Below, piece after piece: positions 11,832-24,317 of a stretch of DNA of 64,000 nucleotides. The position numbers were made by a program, and so were the translations under genes. Origin of the DNA: Hepsetus odoe (taxonomy: Eukaryota > Chordata > Actinopteri > Characiformes > Hepsetidae). Every line of letters starts with the position of its first letter. Positions within the stretch are counted from its first letter, which is position 1. The DNA lies in NCBI GenBank assembly GCA_017165825.1, contig CM029368.1, positions 24,251,876 to 24,315,875 on the forward strand, written 5' to 3'. Below the pieces are notes generated by a model. That model had not been told where the DNA came from. It saw nothing but the letters and a program-made list of their open reading frames with translations, and searched no databases.

Positions 11832-12441
11832 AATTGCAGTGAGAGTTGGGAGTAGCTTGAGGAGAACCTGGAGAGGTGGAGATATGCTCTAGAGAGGAGA
11901 GGAATGATGAAGTATGTCAAATACAGAATACATGAGTGTGAATGAAAGGATGAAAGTGGAGTGGTTATGATGCAGGGAGTAGAGGTGACAAAGGTGGAGG
12001 AGTTTAAATACTTGGGATCAACAGTTCAGTGTAAAGGTGTGTGTGCAAGAGAGGTGAAGAAGAGAGTGCAGGCAGGTTGGAAAGGGTGGAGAAGAGTGGC
12101 TGGAGTGATTTGTGACAGATGGGTACCGGACAGGATTAGAAAATAGTATATTAAATGGACAGCTCAGGTTAGACGTTTTGGAGATGTTTTGTTAGAGAAG
12201 CAAGGTTCTGTTGGTTTGCACGTGTCCAGAGGAAAGATGAGGATTGTATTGGAAGGAGGATATTGAAGATGGAGCTGCCAGGAAAGAGGAAAAGATGAAG
12301 AACATGGTTGACGTGGTGAGAGAGGACATGCAGGTGATTGGTTTAATGCAGGAAGACCGGACCGGAAGAAATGGAGATGGTTGATCCATTGTGGCGACCC
12401 CTAAATGGGAGCAGCCAAAAGAAAAAGAAGAAGAAGAAGAA
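11832..12441 (+). mobile_element. RTE-like LINE 3' fragment
   Basis: Begins in the RT palm/thumb region (EENLERWRYALERRGM), continues through VEEFKYLGSTVQC and KKRVQAGWKGWRRVAGVICDR, and ends KKWRWLIHCGDP followed by GGGAGCAGCC and an AAG tail. After PDRIRK about 60 residues found in longer copies are missing, so the copy also has an internal deletion. Same family as the element at 31597-35886. Confidence 0.85.
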
Positions 12442-12884
12442 GTTGTTTAAAAATTGAGGAAGAGTTTGTTCTGTTGAACTGAGAATCCCTCTGTCTGAGA
12501 AAATTCTAAAAAGGGGAAACTATAAAAATGTTGCCAGTGTGGACTATGCATATACAGGCTTATTGCAAAAAAAATGTAACTCTGATTTAGAGAAAATGTT
12601 GCAGAGAAAAAAAATAGAAGGCATGAATTTTTACTTAGCAGCCCAAACTGAAGCACATATACCTACAGTGTTTCCTCTGACTGTCTGAAAATCAATTAAA
12701 CTTACATATTTTCCCCTGCATTATGGCAATGTTTTTTGCACACCACCACCCACTTTTTCTCTCGCTGTTTCTCAGTCCTCTCTGAGCTTGGGCTCTGTTT
12801 AGTATAAAACAAGGGTCTGGTCTTCTTGCTCTGGTAGTTCTTAGAGTTCTATTTTCTTTCTGCCTGGCACAGGAACTGCAACAT
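12442..12884. other. No gene seen
   Basis: AT-rich, no recognisable repeat. Confidence 0.5.
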
Positions 12885-13213
12885 CTCCGATCGTAAGTCT
12901 CTTCAACGGGTAATGAGGACAGCTGAAAAGATCATCTTTCTCTCTGTCTTCTGTTCAGGACATTTTCACCACTCGCTGCATCCGCAAAGCAACCAGCATT
13001 GTGGACGATCCCACACACCCATCCCACACTCTCTTCTCCCTCCTGCCATCCAGAAAAAGGTTCCATAGCATGTGGGCCTCCGCTACCAGGTTGGAAAACA
13101 GTTTCTTCCCCCTGACCATCGGACTCTTGAACTGTAAATGATACTTCAATGGCCTGCTCCCTCCATAAATCCCTCTATCTACCTCTTTCTGGTTATGGAC
13201 TCTGTCACTTTAC

Positions 13214-13253
<40 letters not shown>

Positions 13254-13542
13254 TCATTTTCACTCCACACTTTAACAATGCATTAGACTGCTGCTCTGTA
13301 CAGTCTAGTTACAATACTGCTGCTCTCTTCCATCCACATTCATGTCTTGTTGGATGAATGGGCTGTCCTAGCAACTGTTCTTTGTAATCTTGTCTGCACT
13401 GTAAATCTGCATTTGTCTTGTCTTCTGCTCTGTGTAATGTTAGATGTTGTCTTATGTGTAGCACCAGGGTCCTGGAGGAACACTGTTTTGTTTCACTAAA
13501 TATGGTTGAAATGACAATAAAAACCTACTTGACTTGACTTGT
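12885..13542 (+). mobile_element. LINE 3' end, clade not assigned
   Basis: A plus-strand frame reads QDIFTTRCIRKATSIVDD, then HTLFSLLPSRKRFHSMWASA and NSFFPLTIGLLN. This is the C-terminal end of the pol protein of a common fish non-LTR retrotransposon. A 3' untranslated region follows, with a TTA microsatellite and the terminal words AATAAAAACC and three TTGAC-like units. The upstream part (12898-12950) is in another frame. Confidence 0.7.
13216..13252. repeat. (TTA)n microsatellite
   Basis: Twelve TTA units inside the LINE 3' untranslated region. Confidence 0.95.
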
Positions 13543-15089
13543 CTCCCATTCTACAGTTATACTTATACAGTTTTATCTTAGACAGAAGGCATGGTCCAAA
13601 CTTACAATGGCACAATGTGAGATAAAATTTCAGTTATATTCTTAAAAGTAATAGTTGTTTTAATGGTTGTATGAATCTTCCATGCAATTATTTTTTCATT
13701 CTTCTTGTTTTCACTCTCCTTCATATTTGATAATGTGTAATATTTGAAATATTTGTTCCCAAGCTTCATTTTGTATCCCCACTCATGACAAGCACTAAAG
13801 CTGGCTTTACTAGAAAATGGCATGTGAGCAACTCAACTGGAACATGGAGCAATGAAAGAAATTGGTCTTTTGTGATAACATTTTCTTTTACATCATGTTG
13901 CTGTTACATCATCAGCTTTTTTTTTCCAAGAGCTGTGTTGATGGACTCTCCTTCTCTTATAAGTGAAACTTGTAAGACTACTTCTGAATAAATGCAAAGC
14001 TCAAGACTGTGTTAAGACAGCATACTCCATATGCACAGCTACATCTGAACATATTGCTATGATTAAGCAGGATACATTTTAATGCCAATTGTAAACAGGG
14101 CTGTAGAAGCATCACTACTAGGATGCTGCAGTGAGTGGGCAGAAAAAGACTTTTATTACTGGAACTACTGTTTCTTGCATCTGTTGTGACTGCTTTCTTC
14201 AGCATGCTCTCAGATTTCCCTACTTCAGCATTCAGTGGTAGATGGTTATTTTTGCAAGGGTGAACCTGAAATAAGTGTCTATAATGACAAAGAGATACTT
14301 GAAGAGAATGGATCACATAGGCAGAGGCAGAAATAATTTCTGTGGACAGGCCTGTGAAAAAGTGAGTAAGCCAACTTGGTAGATTTCCAAACAGCCTGTT
14401 TCCCACTTACTGTTTCTTTATAAGCTATTTCCTGCAATGGCTTAACAATAGGCTATTGCCTACTCCTGACAGCAGTGATCAGTCATCACTCTACCAGCTC
14501 CAAAATTCCACCTATAGTCTTGGCACTGAGTCAAGCATTATAAGCAAGCCTAAAAGTTGACATAAGCCCCAAGTCTTTGTTGTTTTTGTAGGTTTTGTAG
14601 TCTAAGGCAAATCCTGAGTAAAGACAAGTCTCAAGGCAAGTCCTGAGCTACAGACAGGTTTCTTTTAATTCAACACAGGTCAGTTTGAAGTAAAGTTTTG
14701 AATCCTGCTAAAGTAGGTCAGTAAGCAATTTTCATCAGATTTATTGCCATTTCAAAGCACGTCAAAAATTATGACAAAATTTCTAATCCTAAATTCTTTT
14801 CTTAATCAGACTCAACCCCAGGTAACATTGATTATCCTCAGTTCTTACTTTCATTTATACACTCTTTAAAATGAAAAATTAGTCTGTTTTATCTTTAAAG
14901 GCTAAAAAGAGATTTTTCCCTCTCTACGTTTAAGAAGCTTTTAAAGACTCATTGTTCCTCTCACACCATTCACTGTTTTTACATCTTATGTATTGCACTT
15001 TTTATATACTTTAATGTTTTATTTTATTTTTTAAAAATAAAATTTATTTTATTATTATGTTATTTCACCTGAAGTGGGATTTAATATTA
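13543..15089. other. No gene seen
   Basis: AT-rich. A 142-codon minus-strand frame (13978-14406) has no recognisable domain and a composition like its surroundings, so it is not called. Confidence 0.5.
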
Positions 15090-15091
15090 GT

Positions 15092-15163
15092 TAGTCAGTC
15101 AGTCATTTTCTGCCGCTTGTCCCAAGCAGGGGCGCGGGGGAGTGCCGGAGTCCATCCCATTTG
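15092..15163 (-). repeat. Composite SINE tail fragment
   Basis: GTCAGTCAGTCATTTTCTG, then CCGCTTGTCC and a GC-rich GTGCCGGAGTCCA match the tail of the complete composite SINE at 53951-54202. It adjoins a family 1 copy directly, so the two tails abut. Confidence 0.65.
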
Positions 15164-15400
15164 AAGTGAAAGTGACTATTTTTCCATTGTAAACACAGCA
15201 CAGCACACAGTGCACCACAATGAAATACTTTCTCTGCTTTAAGAACATACACACAGTGCATTATTTGGCAGCTATACATCCAGTGACTGGGGATCAGTTT
15301 TGTAGATCTTACTTCGCTCAAGGGTATCTCACTTGTCTGGGACTTGTACCCGCAACCTTATAATAGGCCTTCTTCCTATCCACTATGCCACTGCTGACCC
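15164..15400 (-). mobile_element. SINE family 1, diverged
   Basis: Tail (AAGTGAAAGTGAC in plus), body and head are all present but many positions differ. Box B reads GGGACTTGTACCCG in plus orientation and box A is degraded. Older than most other copies. Confidence 0.7.
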
Positions 15401-15860
15401 TCACTTGTATAATGACATTATGTAAATAACATAAGAATGATGTATAATAATGTAACATGTTTTATATTTAAATAAATTAACACATAAATACAACCAAAAA
15501 CCACCTCACTCTAGCCAGGTGGTTTCATTTTTTACATACCTGTATGCAAAAAAATTTTAATTCATGTTGGAAATTTTTTAGAATGAAACTCAGAAGGAAG
15601 CTTATTTGAACTGCAACTATACTGAGAAAAATAGTCTGTGTTGTGAAGTATGAAAACATTTTTAATTATAGGAGTCAGTTTGACATTTCAGTGCTCCATA
15701 AAAATGTTAAACATGTCATTCTGGAATAGGGTTACTTTCCGTTCCACTTAATGCCAGATAAATGGACGTCTGCAGAGAATGTTCGGGGATACATTAGACA
15801 TGCTAAGACAGTATTTATCAGGTGTATTATTATGGTTGTTTTGGTCTGTTTGTGTACATA

Positions 15861-16408
15861 CAGTACTGTGCAAAAGTTTTAGGCAGGTGTGAAAAAATGC
15901 TGTAAACAAAGAATGCTTTCAAAAATGGAAGTGTTAATCATTTATTTCCATCAATCAACAAAATGGAGAGAATGAACAAAATAGAAATCTAAATCAAATC
16001 AATATTTGGTGTGACCACCCTTTGCCTTCAAAACAGCATCAATTATTCTAGGTACACTTGCACACAGTTTTTGAAGGAACTCGGCTGGTAGGTTGTTCCA
16101 AACATGACTGTGTTTCAACCTCCATGTGACATTGATGATCATCAGCACCTGTTTGGTAAAATTGGTTGATCATACACCGACTATAATCCTACAAAATCCC
16201 TGACTTTGTGCAAGTGTACCTAGAAGAACTGATGCTGATTTGAAGACAAAAGGTAGTAACATCAAATATTGATTTGATTTAGATTTTTCTTTTGTTCATT
16301 CACTTTGCATTTTGTAAATTGATAAAATAAACAATCATTATTTATATTTCTGAAAGCATTCTTTGTTTACATTTTTTCACATCTGCCTAAAACATTTGCA
16401 CAGTACTT
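15861..16408. mobile_element. Foldback Tc1 derivative, copy 1
   Basis: Flanked by TA. Ends are CAGTACTGTGCAAAAGTTTT and its inverse. The left arm, read on the minus strand, encodes the transposase C-terminus (LPAEFLQKLCASVP and onwards to KGGHTKY). The right arm, read on the plus strand, encodes the same end (CASVPRRTDADLK). Both arms therefore derive from one transposon end in inverted orientation. The catalytic centre is absent, so it depends on a transposase from elsewhere. Confidence 0.85.
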
Positions 16409-16864
16409 TACCTATAGACACATTTTTATATTTAATTACTGGTATTGTTTTAGATCCAATTTGTGTCTATAGGTAATTCAAAGAGAAAAAGCTACAGTAA
16501 ATTCTACAGTATTTCACATTCTTTTCTTACAATGCATTGCTGTGCAGTGGTTTGAATTAAAGAAATGGGAACAAATGTATTACTGTGACAGGCTGCAAAG
16601 TGCCTACAGATGCAGGCTGCTTAGATAAAGTGGTTCTGCTCTTTGGAAGCTAAATACAAATAAAAAGGAATACTGCACTACTTTGCACAGCACTGCATAT
16701 ACTGTTGTACATTCTTAAACTATGTTTTATGATATATTTATATAAAATATTGCATTACCTATTTTATAGTTGACCTGTTATATAGAGGGAAAACCGCTGT
16801 ACTCTTTGGATTTAAGTTCAGCTTGAAGAAGGTGCTTCACCAGAAGAGCCCATTGTTACAATGA
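16409..16864. other. No gene seen
   Basis: The last ~70 bases before the L2-like LINE may be frame-shifted upstream LINE sequence. Confidence 0.45.
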
Positions 16865-19321
16865 ATCAATGAATTTGGCAATCTGCTCTCTGACTTGGTT
16901 GTTAGGTTTACTAGATTCGTGATGTTAGGTGACTTTAACATACATGTTGATACAGAGACGGATGCAGGTGCCAAAAGCTTCCTAACGCTCCTCGATTCTG
17001 TCGGTTGCACCCAGCATATATCAAGACCTACCCATGTACAAGGACACACGTTAGATCTAATTATCTCGTATGGACTTGACATTGATACTGTACTGGTCCA
17101 CTCCTTAAATAAACTTTTTTCCGACCATTCTTTAATCACGTTTGAGATTAATATGTCTCCACCATACCTCAGTGAACGGACTAGTACAACACGACACCTA
17201 AACAGGGCTAAATGTGTTCAGTTTATGGAGGCCGTAACAGAGATAGACTTCACTGGTAACAAAACTGTTAATGACATCACCGACATGTACAATACAGTAG
17301 TTGGGCAGATCCTTGATCAGGTCGCCCCAATTAAGACAAAGAAGGTTAGAACTATCAGGCACTCTCCCTGGTTCAATGATCACACACGGGCTGCTAAGCG
17401 GGAGTGCCGTAAGCTAGAACGCAGATGGAAGACAACAGGTCTCCAAGCCTCTCAGGCTCTATGGTCTGCTAAACTAAAACAATATAAGAAAGCTCTATAT
17501 AGTGCTCGCACTGAGTACTATTCAAAGCTTATTGAAAACAACAAGCATAACCCCCGCTATTTATTTCAGACACTCGCTCAGCTAACAGACAAAACTGATA
17601 AAAGGCCAGCATGTAGTATTACTAACGATAGGTTTCTTAAGTTTTTTAATGATAAAATTAACAACATTAGGCTCCAAATGTGCCCTATTAGCCCTCAAAT
17701 TAATCCATTAGCTGAACAGTGCTCACAATATTTTAGTGATTTTAATCTCATCGATAACTCTGAGCTAATTTCTGTTATAGCCAAAGCAAACTCCACGACC
17801 TGTCGGTTAGATCCCATTCCAACCAAACTCCTGAAGGAATCCTTAGGAATACTATCAACACCTATACTTGATATCATGAATGCATCCTTGACCTCAGGTG
17901 TAGTCCCCAATCAGTTTAAAACAGCAGTGGTTAGACCACAGCTTAAAAAACCTAACTTGGACCCTCGCTCACCAAGTAATTATAGACCTATCTCTAATGT
18001 CCCGTTTCTCTCTAAGATTCTGGAAAAATTAGTTGCGAGACAACTGCAGTCATATCTAGACACGCATAACCTCTTAGATAAATTCCAATCAGGTTTCCGG
18101 CTTGGCCATAGCACAGAAACTGCTCTAACTAGAGTGGTGAATGATATAATGGTCTCGAGTGATGCAGGAAACATTACTGTTCTTGTTCTGTTAGATCTTA
18201 GTGCTGCATTCGACACGGTAGATCACTCCATTTTAGTAAATAGGCTTCAATCCACTGTCGGCATTACCGGAACAGCCCTTAAATGGTTCAACTCCTATCT
18301 CACAAACCGTTACTACTTCATCCAAATGGATGATTATGGCACCCCCTCACCTATGTCACTAGTTAACTATGGAGTCCCACAAGGGTCGGTGTTGGGCCCA
18401 GTGCTCTTCTCCCTCTACATGCTCCCACTAAGCACTATTATACGGAAGCATAATGTTAGTTACCACTCTTACGCTGATGACACTCAGCTATACTTATCTT
18501 TTAAATCATGTGATAAAGCATCAACCGGCACTTTAATTAGCTGCCTCAGTGATATTAGGGATTGGATGAATAACAACTTCCTCTCACTAAACCCCGAAAA
18601 AACTGAGGTGCTCTTGTTTTGTAGTAGTGATGTAGACAGGGCCAACTTCATTTCGCATATCCGGGATGCAGGGTTGAAGTTTTCAGTTAGTACTCTGGCA
18701 CGTAACCTTGGTGTTATTTTCGATTCAAATCTTTCATTTAATCCCCATGTTAATGCAGTTGCGAAGACATGCTTCCTGCACCTTCGGAACATTGCCAAAC
18801 TACGGCGCTTTCTGTCAATGGAAGACACGGCGAAAGTAGTACATGCATTTGTATACAGTAGATTAGATTACTGTAATGCCCTACTTTCTGGAAGCCCTCA
18901 GGGCACATTAAGCACCCTACAGCGCATTCAGAACACAGCCGCTAGGATTGTTAGCAGGAGCAGGAAGTACGACCATATAACTCCCATACTCTCCTCGCTT
19001 CACTGGCTTCCTGTTAGGTACAGGGCTGACTTCAAGGTCCTCCTCTTAACCTACAAGGCACTTAAAGGTCTTGCCCCAATATACCTAACCGAACTGCTTA
19101 ATACCTATACACCTAACCGCCCACTTACATCCCAGAATAAAGATCTCCTAATTGTCCCTCGCATAAATAAATGTATAGGAGCATGAGCCTTCAGTTACAG
19201 GGCCCCTAGATTGTGGAACAGCTTGCCTGCTTCTGTACGGGATGCCGATTCAGTCTCGGTCTTTAAATCACGGCTGAAGACTTACTTCTTTAGTTTAGCT
19301 TACCCGCACCAATCACCATAG
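16865..19321 (+). pseudogene. L2-like endonuclease/reverse transcriptase
   Basis: The frame is open from 16865 and carries the C-terminal half of an AP-like endonuclease (MLGDFNIHVD at 16922, GHTLDLI, SDHSLI), a linker, and a complete reverse transcriptase. RT motifs: NYRPISNVPFLSK, LLDLSAAFDTVDH (18187), GVPQGSVLGP (18371) and the catalytic YADDTQLY (18470-18493). A TGA at 19184-19186 interrupts the frame. It lies where a CGA codon is expected, a single CpG-type change. The frame then resumes as AFSYRAPRLWNSLP and ends with TAG at 19319-19321. Without that stop the protein would end normally for the family. Confidence 0.9.
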
Positions 19322-19830
19322 TGCACCACTAGTAATGTCGCTGGTGCTGCTGTACATGCCATCGCACTGTTGTTTCATTTCTGTGTCTGTCACTACTGGA
19401 TCCTGCTCATTACTGACCCCCTCATTCCATTTCTCTCCCCACATGTCCGGGGGGGCCCGTTGTGGTCATCACCTGAGTCCAATGCCGAGCTACCATCTGG
19501 TCTGTGTGATGCATCTGATGCGCCAAGGGACCCTGGCGGCTCATTGGTACCTGGAAGCAACTTGGGACTCCTCACTGATCCTGGAGTTTAAAACCAAACT
19601 AACTCTGTACTGTTAGTATACCCAAGGGGGTTGGGTAGCCGGTTGACCTTGGACCCTCAGAGGTTTTTTTTCTCCACATAGTGGAGTTTTTGGTTCCTCT
19701 CCTCCGTAGTCGTCCGGCTTAAACATCTTAAACATCTATTACTGTAACCTGTTATCAATGTAAAGTGCCTTGGGGCAACTTTGTTGTAAAAGGCGCTATA
19801 CAAGAATAAATTGAAATTGAATTGAAATTA
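16865..19830 (+). mobile_element. L2-like LINE, 5'-truncated
   Basis: One long pol frame is followed by a ~500-bp 3' untranslated region ending AAGTGCCTTGGGGCAACTTTG, GCGCTATACAAGAATAAATT and short ATTGAA repeats, the usual end of L2-type fish LINEs. The 5' part, including the first half of the endonuclease, is missing, as expected after incomplete target-primed reverse transcription. Low decay suggests it is recent. Confidence 0.9.
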
Positions 19831-20285
19831 CAGAATGACAAAGAAGGAAAGCAAAAAACACAGAATGTGATTTGATGTCAGACCCTGAGAGGGTGCATTT
19901 GTTTGACATCACTGAGGGAAAGGGGAAAATAAGGAGGGGAGGAATCAACGAAAAAAAAAAGCTTTTCCCGAACCCATGGCTTCATACGGGGTAGCTTTAT
20001 ATTTCTCCCAGAGCTGGCCTTGATGAGGTGCTGACTATCTGGAAGATTAGGGGTGGATCCTTGTTGTCATGTGCTTGGCTACATTCCACAACACCGGTGC
20101 TGAAATCCTTGATTATTGAATGATTACTGTTCAGTCGGCTCATCTTCCACGCCATCAGCACAGCCAGTGCAGGTTCTGTTGAGCAGATGATGTTTAGTCT
20201 TCCTTACGTTAATTAGAAAAAAAGTTTTCAACCAGCCCACAGATGTCAAACTTGAATGAGTGTGAGATTAGTGTGGATTAGATTA
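19831..20285. other. No gene seen
   Basis: No recognisable feature apart from possible outer parts of the following LINE remnant. Confidence 0.45.
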
Positions 20286-20740
20286 GTCTGAACACCATCA
20301 TGAATGTTTTTGTCTAAGCAGAGGTCACCAGCATTGAGGTCATGCTTTTGGAAGTCCAGCTATATTATTCGTGTCCAGAATAAAAGACCAGCCCTGTCTG
20401 AGACTTTTCTGTATAACAAGCTATTGTCTGGAAACAGCAACTGAGGGGTTCCCAAGAAAAGGTTCAAAGGCTGTCTCTTCTCCCACAACCTTACCTGGCC
20501 TATGCTTGCTGCTTACCACCAGGACTGAAGACGCTCCTTCCACCAAAGTGTATTCTTATTCAAAGACATGCAGCTTCAGCCTGGCTGCAAGACAAAAGGA
20601 ATAGGTGGGAACAGTGCACAGCTCAGTTCCCATTTCCCCCTGACCAGACCTTGATCTGCAGCCACTGTGGCCAGACCTGCTGGTTCCACATTTTAGCCAA
20701 CAGCAAGCCTGGAGCAGAGGTGAAAAAACATCTTTTTGAT
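20286..20740 (+). mobile_element. Decayed LINE pol C-terminus, Cys-rich
   Basis: Plus-strand pieces in several frames resemble the end of a fish non-LTR pol. One frame ends in CSHCGQTC followed by a histidine, like the zinc-finger-type terminus of such proteins. Many stops. A related remnant lies at 22830-23240. Confidence 0.45.
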
Positions 20741-20891
20741 TGTGATTTGTGAAGCCAGGCCAAGGAAAAAAAAAAAAATCTGTTAAAGTAAAGCATCACC
20801 ACTATTTTTGAGTTGCTGGATTAACTTAAATCAAACCAACACTGAACAACCTCCACTTTAAAGCATCTAATCACCACCTAAACAGATTTAA

Positions 20892-21127
20892 AAGTGAAAG
20901 TGACAACTCTTGTCATTGTGAGGTCAAAGCACAGCACACGTGAACCACAATGAAATTGGACCTCTGTATTTAACCCATGCACACAAACACCATGCAGCAG
21001 TGGGCAGCTATTGAAAGCACCCAGGGAGCATTGACAGGGACAGTACCTTGTTCAAGAGTACCTCAGGGCAACCTATTTGTGAGGGAATCGAACCCACAAT
21101 CTTCCGATGCAAGGGCAACTCCCTAAC
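20892..21127 (-). mobile_element. SINE family 1, head truncated
   Basis: Tail, body and box B are clear. The sequence stops in CCCTAAC, before box A is complete. Confidence 0.8.
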
Positions 21128-21339
21128 ATACATACATTTATAGACCATTGCATGTCATACCTTTGATAACATTTTACATTGAATTACATGTTTACTTGTT
21201 TTTCACAGACCACTGATAACAATAATAATATTTTTTGGCATTAAATAGGATGAAAACAACATATCCTGCACGAAAATCTAACTTTGGCTATCAAATACCC
21301 CATGGTTGTGGTCTAGTGGCCTAAATGTAAATAACAACT

Positions 21340-21625
21340 TGTCACGGTGGTGGGGTGCGGGAAGGACGTCAACGCAGAGCCAGAGATCCCAGACATACTT
21401 TTATTCCACATAACCAAAATCCAGACACGAAACTGGAACAGAACCTAACAGAACCACCGCTAACTTCAACCTTAGCTGAACGAATGACCTGCGCTCTGTT
21501 CTGACTCATTGAGGCTTAAGTAGTCAGCCTCAGTGTAGCACACCTGTGCCTTATGAGCTCAGGTGTGCTCTGTCAGAACAGAGCACCCTCTACCGTGAAC
21601 AAAACAACACAGTCAAACCCTTACA
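21340..21625 (-). mobile_element. Solo LTR, palindromic LTR family
   Basis: On the minus strand it starts TGTAAGGG and ends CCGTGACA (286 bp). It contains the branched palindrome (GCTCTGTTCTGAC and its inverse), a TATA-like CTACTTAAG and a polyadenylation signal GGAATAAAA. CAACT precedes and CAACC follows it, a likely 5-bp target duplication with one change. No internal element is attached. Confidence 0.8.
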
Positions 21626-22829
21626 CAACCTTAAGGCTTTAAGCAACAGCTAGTATTTATCATTGTCGAATAGTGACTGAAGGGATAATAAAAAAGGTGG
21701 AACTTGCCAGAAAGCCTCATAGTTTTGTATCATCATACAATGACAACATAAGCAAAGTTTATTATTATATAGAAAATCTTAATAAAAATATTTACTTATT
21801 TGATTTGGTAGACTGTATAGTAAGCCTGGATAGGTCATGCCCTACTCAAGTCTACTCATGGCTGCCTCCCTGGAAGGCATTGTTTTCATTGTCCTAGATG
21901 TAATTGTAAAATTTTTTCTGGCTGAGGGCTGGTTTTCAGAGTAAATAGATGACCATGGAATGCAGGAAACCAACACTTTGTTGTTTATTCCTGGCAACTA
22001 GACATTTTCTCTGAATAGTTGTTTATTTTGCTATAGTAACCTTCATGTGCGAGAAGAATGCATGCGTGCTTATAAAACCTTTAGTATGACTTTTCCAGCT
22101 GCTCTGAAACTAAAATGTTTGTTATTAAGGGGAAAGAGCTTTCTAGGTCTCACTAACTATTAGGTATGTATCAGATGTATTGACATTTATTTTTGAACAT
22201 GCAGTTTTTGGCATGTAGTAATTTGCACGTTTTTTTCAAGGGTCATTCTAGCCAAGTTTTTTTATGTTTTGTCATGTTATGCTGTATTCTGTAGTCAACT
22301 ACTCCACTAATAAATCCATAATGGTAGGCCAGAAGCAGGGGCTATTATTTCTGCTGAACAGAACCCCCCCCCCCCAAAAAAAAAATTCTTTTATTTGTGT
22401 GAAAACATATAATGGGATGAAACTCTGGCTGGGTGGGATTTTATCCTATACTGAAGAACCAATTCGCCACAGATTATTTGCTCCTTACTGCTTTATGCAA
22501 TAGGAATAACTTCTAACAGTTTTCAGCATCTCTATATCTGGCTCTAAAAGGCTTATTTGTTCCCACTTCTTGTTATTGCACTGATAAACTCTATGCACAA
22601 AGGTGTGGAAAGCCAGAGCCTGTTTAAATTCTGTGTGAGGTGTGATTCTGAGACCAGTGGTGACTTTAGCATGCATTTCAGACAGTCTGTTCCTCTCTGC
22701 AGGTACCTAAGGCTAAAGCCCCTTTGCCATGCATATCTAATCAAGGCATCAATGGCATTTAGCCCGTATAATCAGACTGGTTAAAGACAACAGTGCTGAC
22801 TGTACAGGGGAGTTGATAAAGCTTTAAAT

Positions 22830-23240
22830 GTGGACAAGGCTGTTGTGCTGACCAACCTTCTGTATGGTCCCCACACCACATGCAGCTCCTCTAATGCTTA
22901 CGTTAGGGTCACCTCCTTTTCCCTGGCATCAAATTAAGTGACTTTGGCACCAATGTTAAAGTCCTTGGGCAAGAAGAGGTTATCAGCATCAAGGCCATGC
23001 TTATGAAGATCCAACAACATGTGTCCAGACTGACACAAAAACTGCTGCCTGCCTAAGGTTAAATTTGGAACCTGGACACACACTGTCCACCAGGCTGCCT
23101 CCTTCTTCAAAGATATTCATAGAGCCAGACTGCATTTTAAAATGAGTAATCTGATGGAGTGGCGGTACAGCAGCATGGCCCCCATTTCCCCCATTACAGG
23201 ACCTTCACATGTGGCCGCCACTGACAGACAAACCACTTTT
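22830..23240 (+). mobile_element. Decayed LINE pol fragment
   Basis: Plus-strand pieces such as AVVLTNLLYGP and, after frameshifts, FFKDIHRARLHFKMSN resemble the C-terminal region of the LINE type at 20286-20740. It lies inside duplication copy 1 and has no counterpart in copy 2, so it inserted after the duplication. Confidence 0.45.
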
Positions 23241-23266
23241 TACAGAAAACAGTTTTTAGTGTTTTC

Positions 23267-23489
23267 CAGCAGTGGTAGCCTACTGGTTGAGGACTAGGTT
23301 GGAGGATTGGAAGATTGTGGGTTTGAGACCCAGGCCAGTAAATGTCCTTAGTATCCATAAGCAAGGTACCATCCCCATTACTGCTCCCTGGATATGAGTG
23401 ACCCCTGTTGCACAGGGTGTGTACAGTTTAAATGCAGAGAAGGCATTTTGTTGTGATTCACAATGACAAATTAACACTTTCGCTTCATG
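23267..23489 (+). mobile_element. SINE family 1, diverged
   Basis: Head with box A (TAGCCTACTGGTTGAGG) and box B (GGGTTTGAGACCC), body and tail. It lies tail-to-tail with the next copy, giving a large inverted pair. Confidence 0.8.
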
Positions 23490-23493
23490 TACA

Positions 23494-23746
23494 AGTGAAA
23501 GTTACCATTCTTGTCATTGTGAGTACATGGCACAACACACAGGGAACCATTACATAACAAAATTACACCTCTGCATTTAACCCATACACACGCAGCAGGG
23601 GCAGCTATTGAAAGTGCCTGGTGAGCAGTGATGGGGATGGGACCTTGCTAAAGAGTAACTGAGGGCAATCTAACGGTCTGGGATTCTAACCCCCAACCTT
23701 ATGGTCCTGGGGACCAACTCCCTAACCACTAGGCTGCCACTACCCC
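23494..23746 (-). mobile_element. SINE family 1
   Basis: Complete copy opposite to its left neighbour. Box B is altered to GATTCTAACCCCC in plus orientation. Confidence 0.8.
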
Positions 23747-24317
23747 AACACACTAACACCATAAAGCCTGTACCAATTACTACAACTACAACAAGTCGGC
23801 TGCCTTCCATGTTAAACTAGAAACAGCCAGAACCAATCCATTCCCTAGCAGCTGTAGATAGTCAAAAGTTCTTCCCACCATCAAGACACCTTTAGAAATT
23901 AGTCTTTTTGGTCTTTTCTAGAGGCTACTGTGACACTGCTGAAAGATGAGTGTGGGCATTTTACAGACTTTGTTTTGTTCAGAGTTTCTCTTTAAGACAA
24001 ATATTGAAGCAGAGGATATTTTGCTGTTTCTATTTTTCACCTTCTGAATCATGCTTGCTTTTGTAGAAGTCAATTTAACATGCACCTACCCCATCTCTAT
24101 TTGTGAAAGGCTCTTGTATTTCTCAAGACATGTTCTTGAGAATTTGTTTTTGCTTCATTGGAAGTGACCTTAAATAACTTTGAAGATGTAGAGCTAGAGC
24201 CTTAAATCTCCCAGTGAGATTCATATAAACTGAATTCACTCAACAAGCCTTGCAACCCCCGGTTCATTATAAAGCATCTGCTCACCATAGGAACAAACTT
24301 TATGCAATGAACTTAAC

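Larger units (their letters stand above)
21950..24260 (+). repeat. Ancient duplication, copy 1
   Basis: Three blocks (about 21950-22150, 22557-22765 and 23930-24215) resemble three blocks at 26500-29640 in the same order and orientation. Shared words include AGCCTGTTTAAATTCTG with GTACCTAAGGCTAA, and CCATCTCTATTTGTGAA with ACCTTAAATAAC. The copies differ by many substitutions and by their mobile-element insertions. It could also be two copies of a long interspersed repeat. Confidence 0.65.

Noticed and set aside
12955..13149. Minus-strand 64-codon frame
   Set aside because: The plus strand carries the recognisable LINE C-terminus; the minus frame is its shadow.
13978..14406. 142-codon minus-strand frame
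   Set aside because: No domain, no splice context, composition like the surrounding noncoding sequence.
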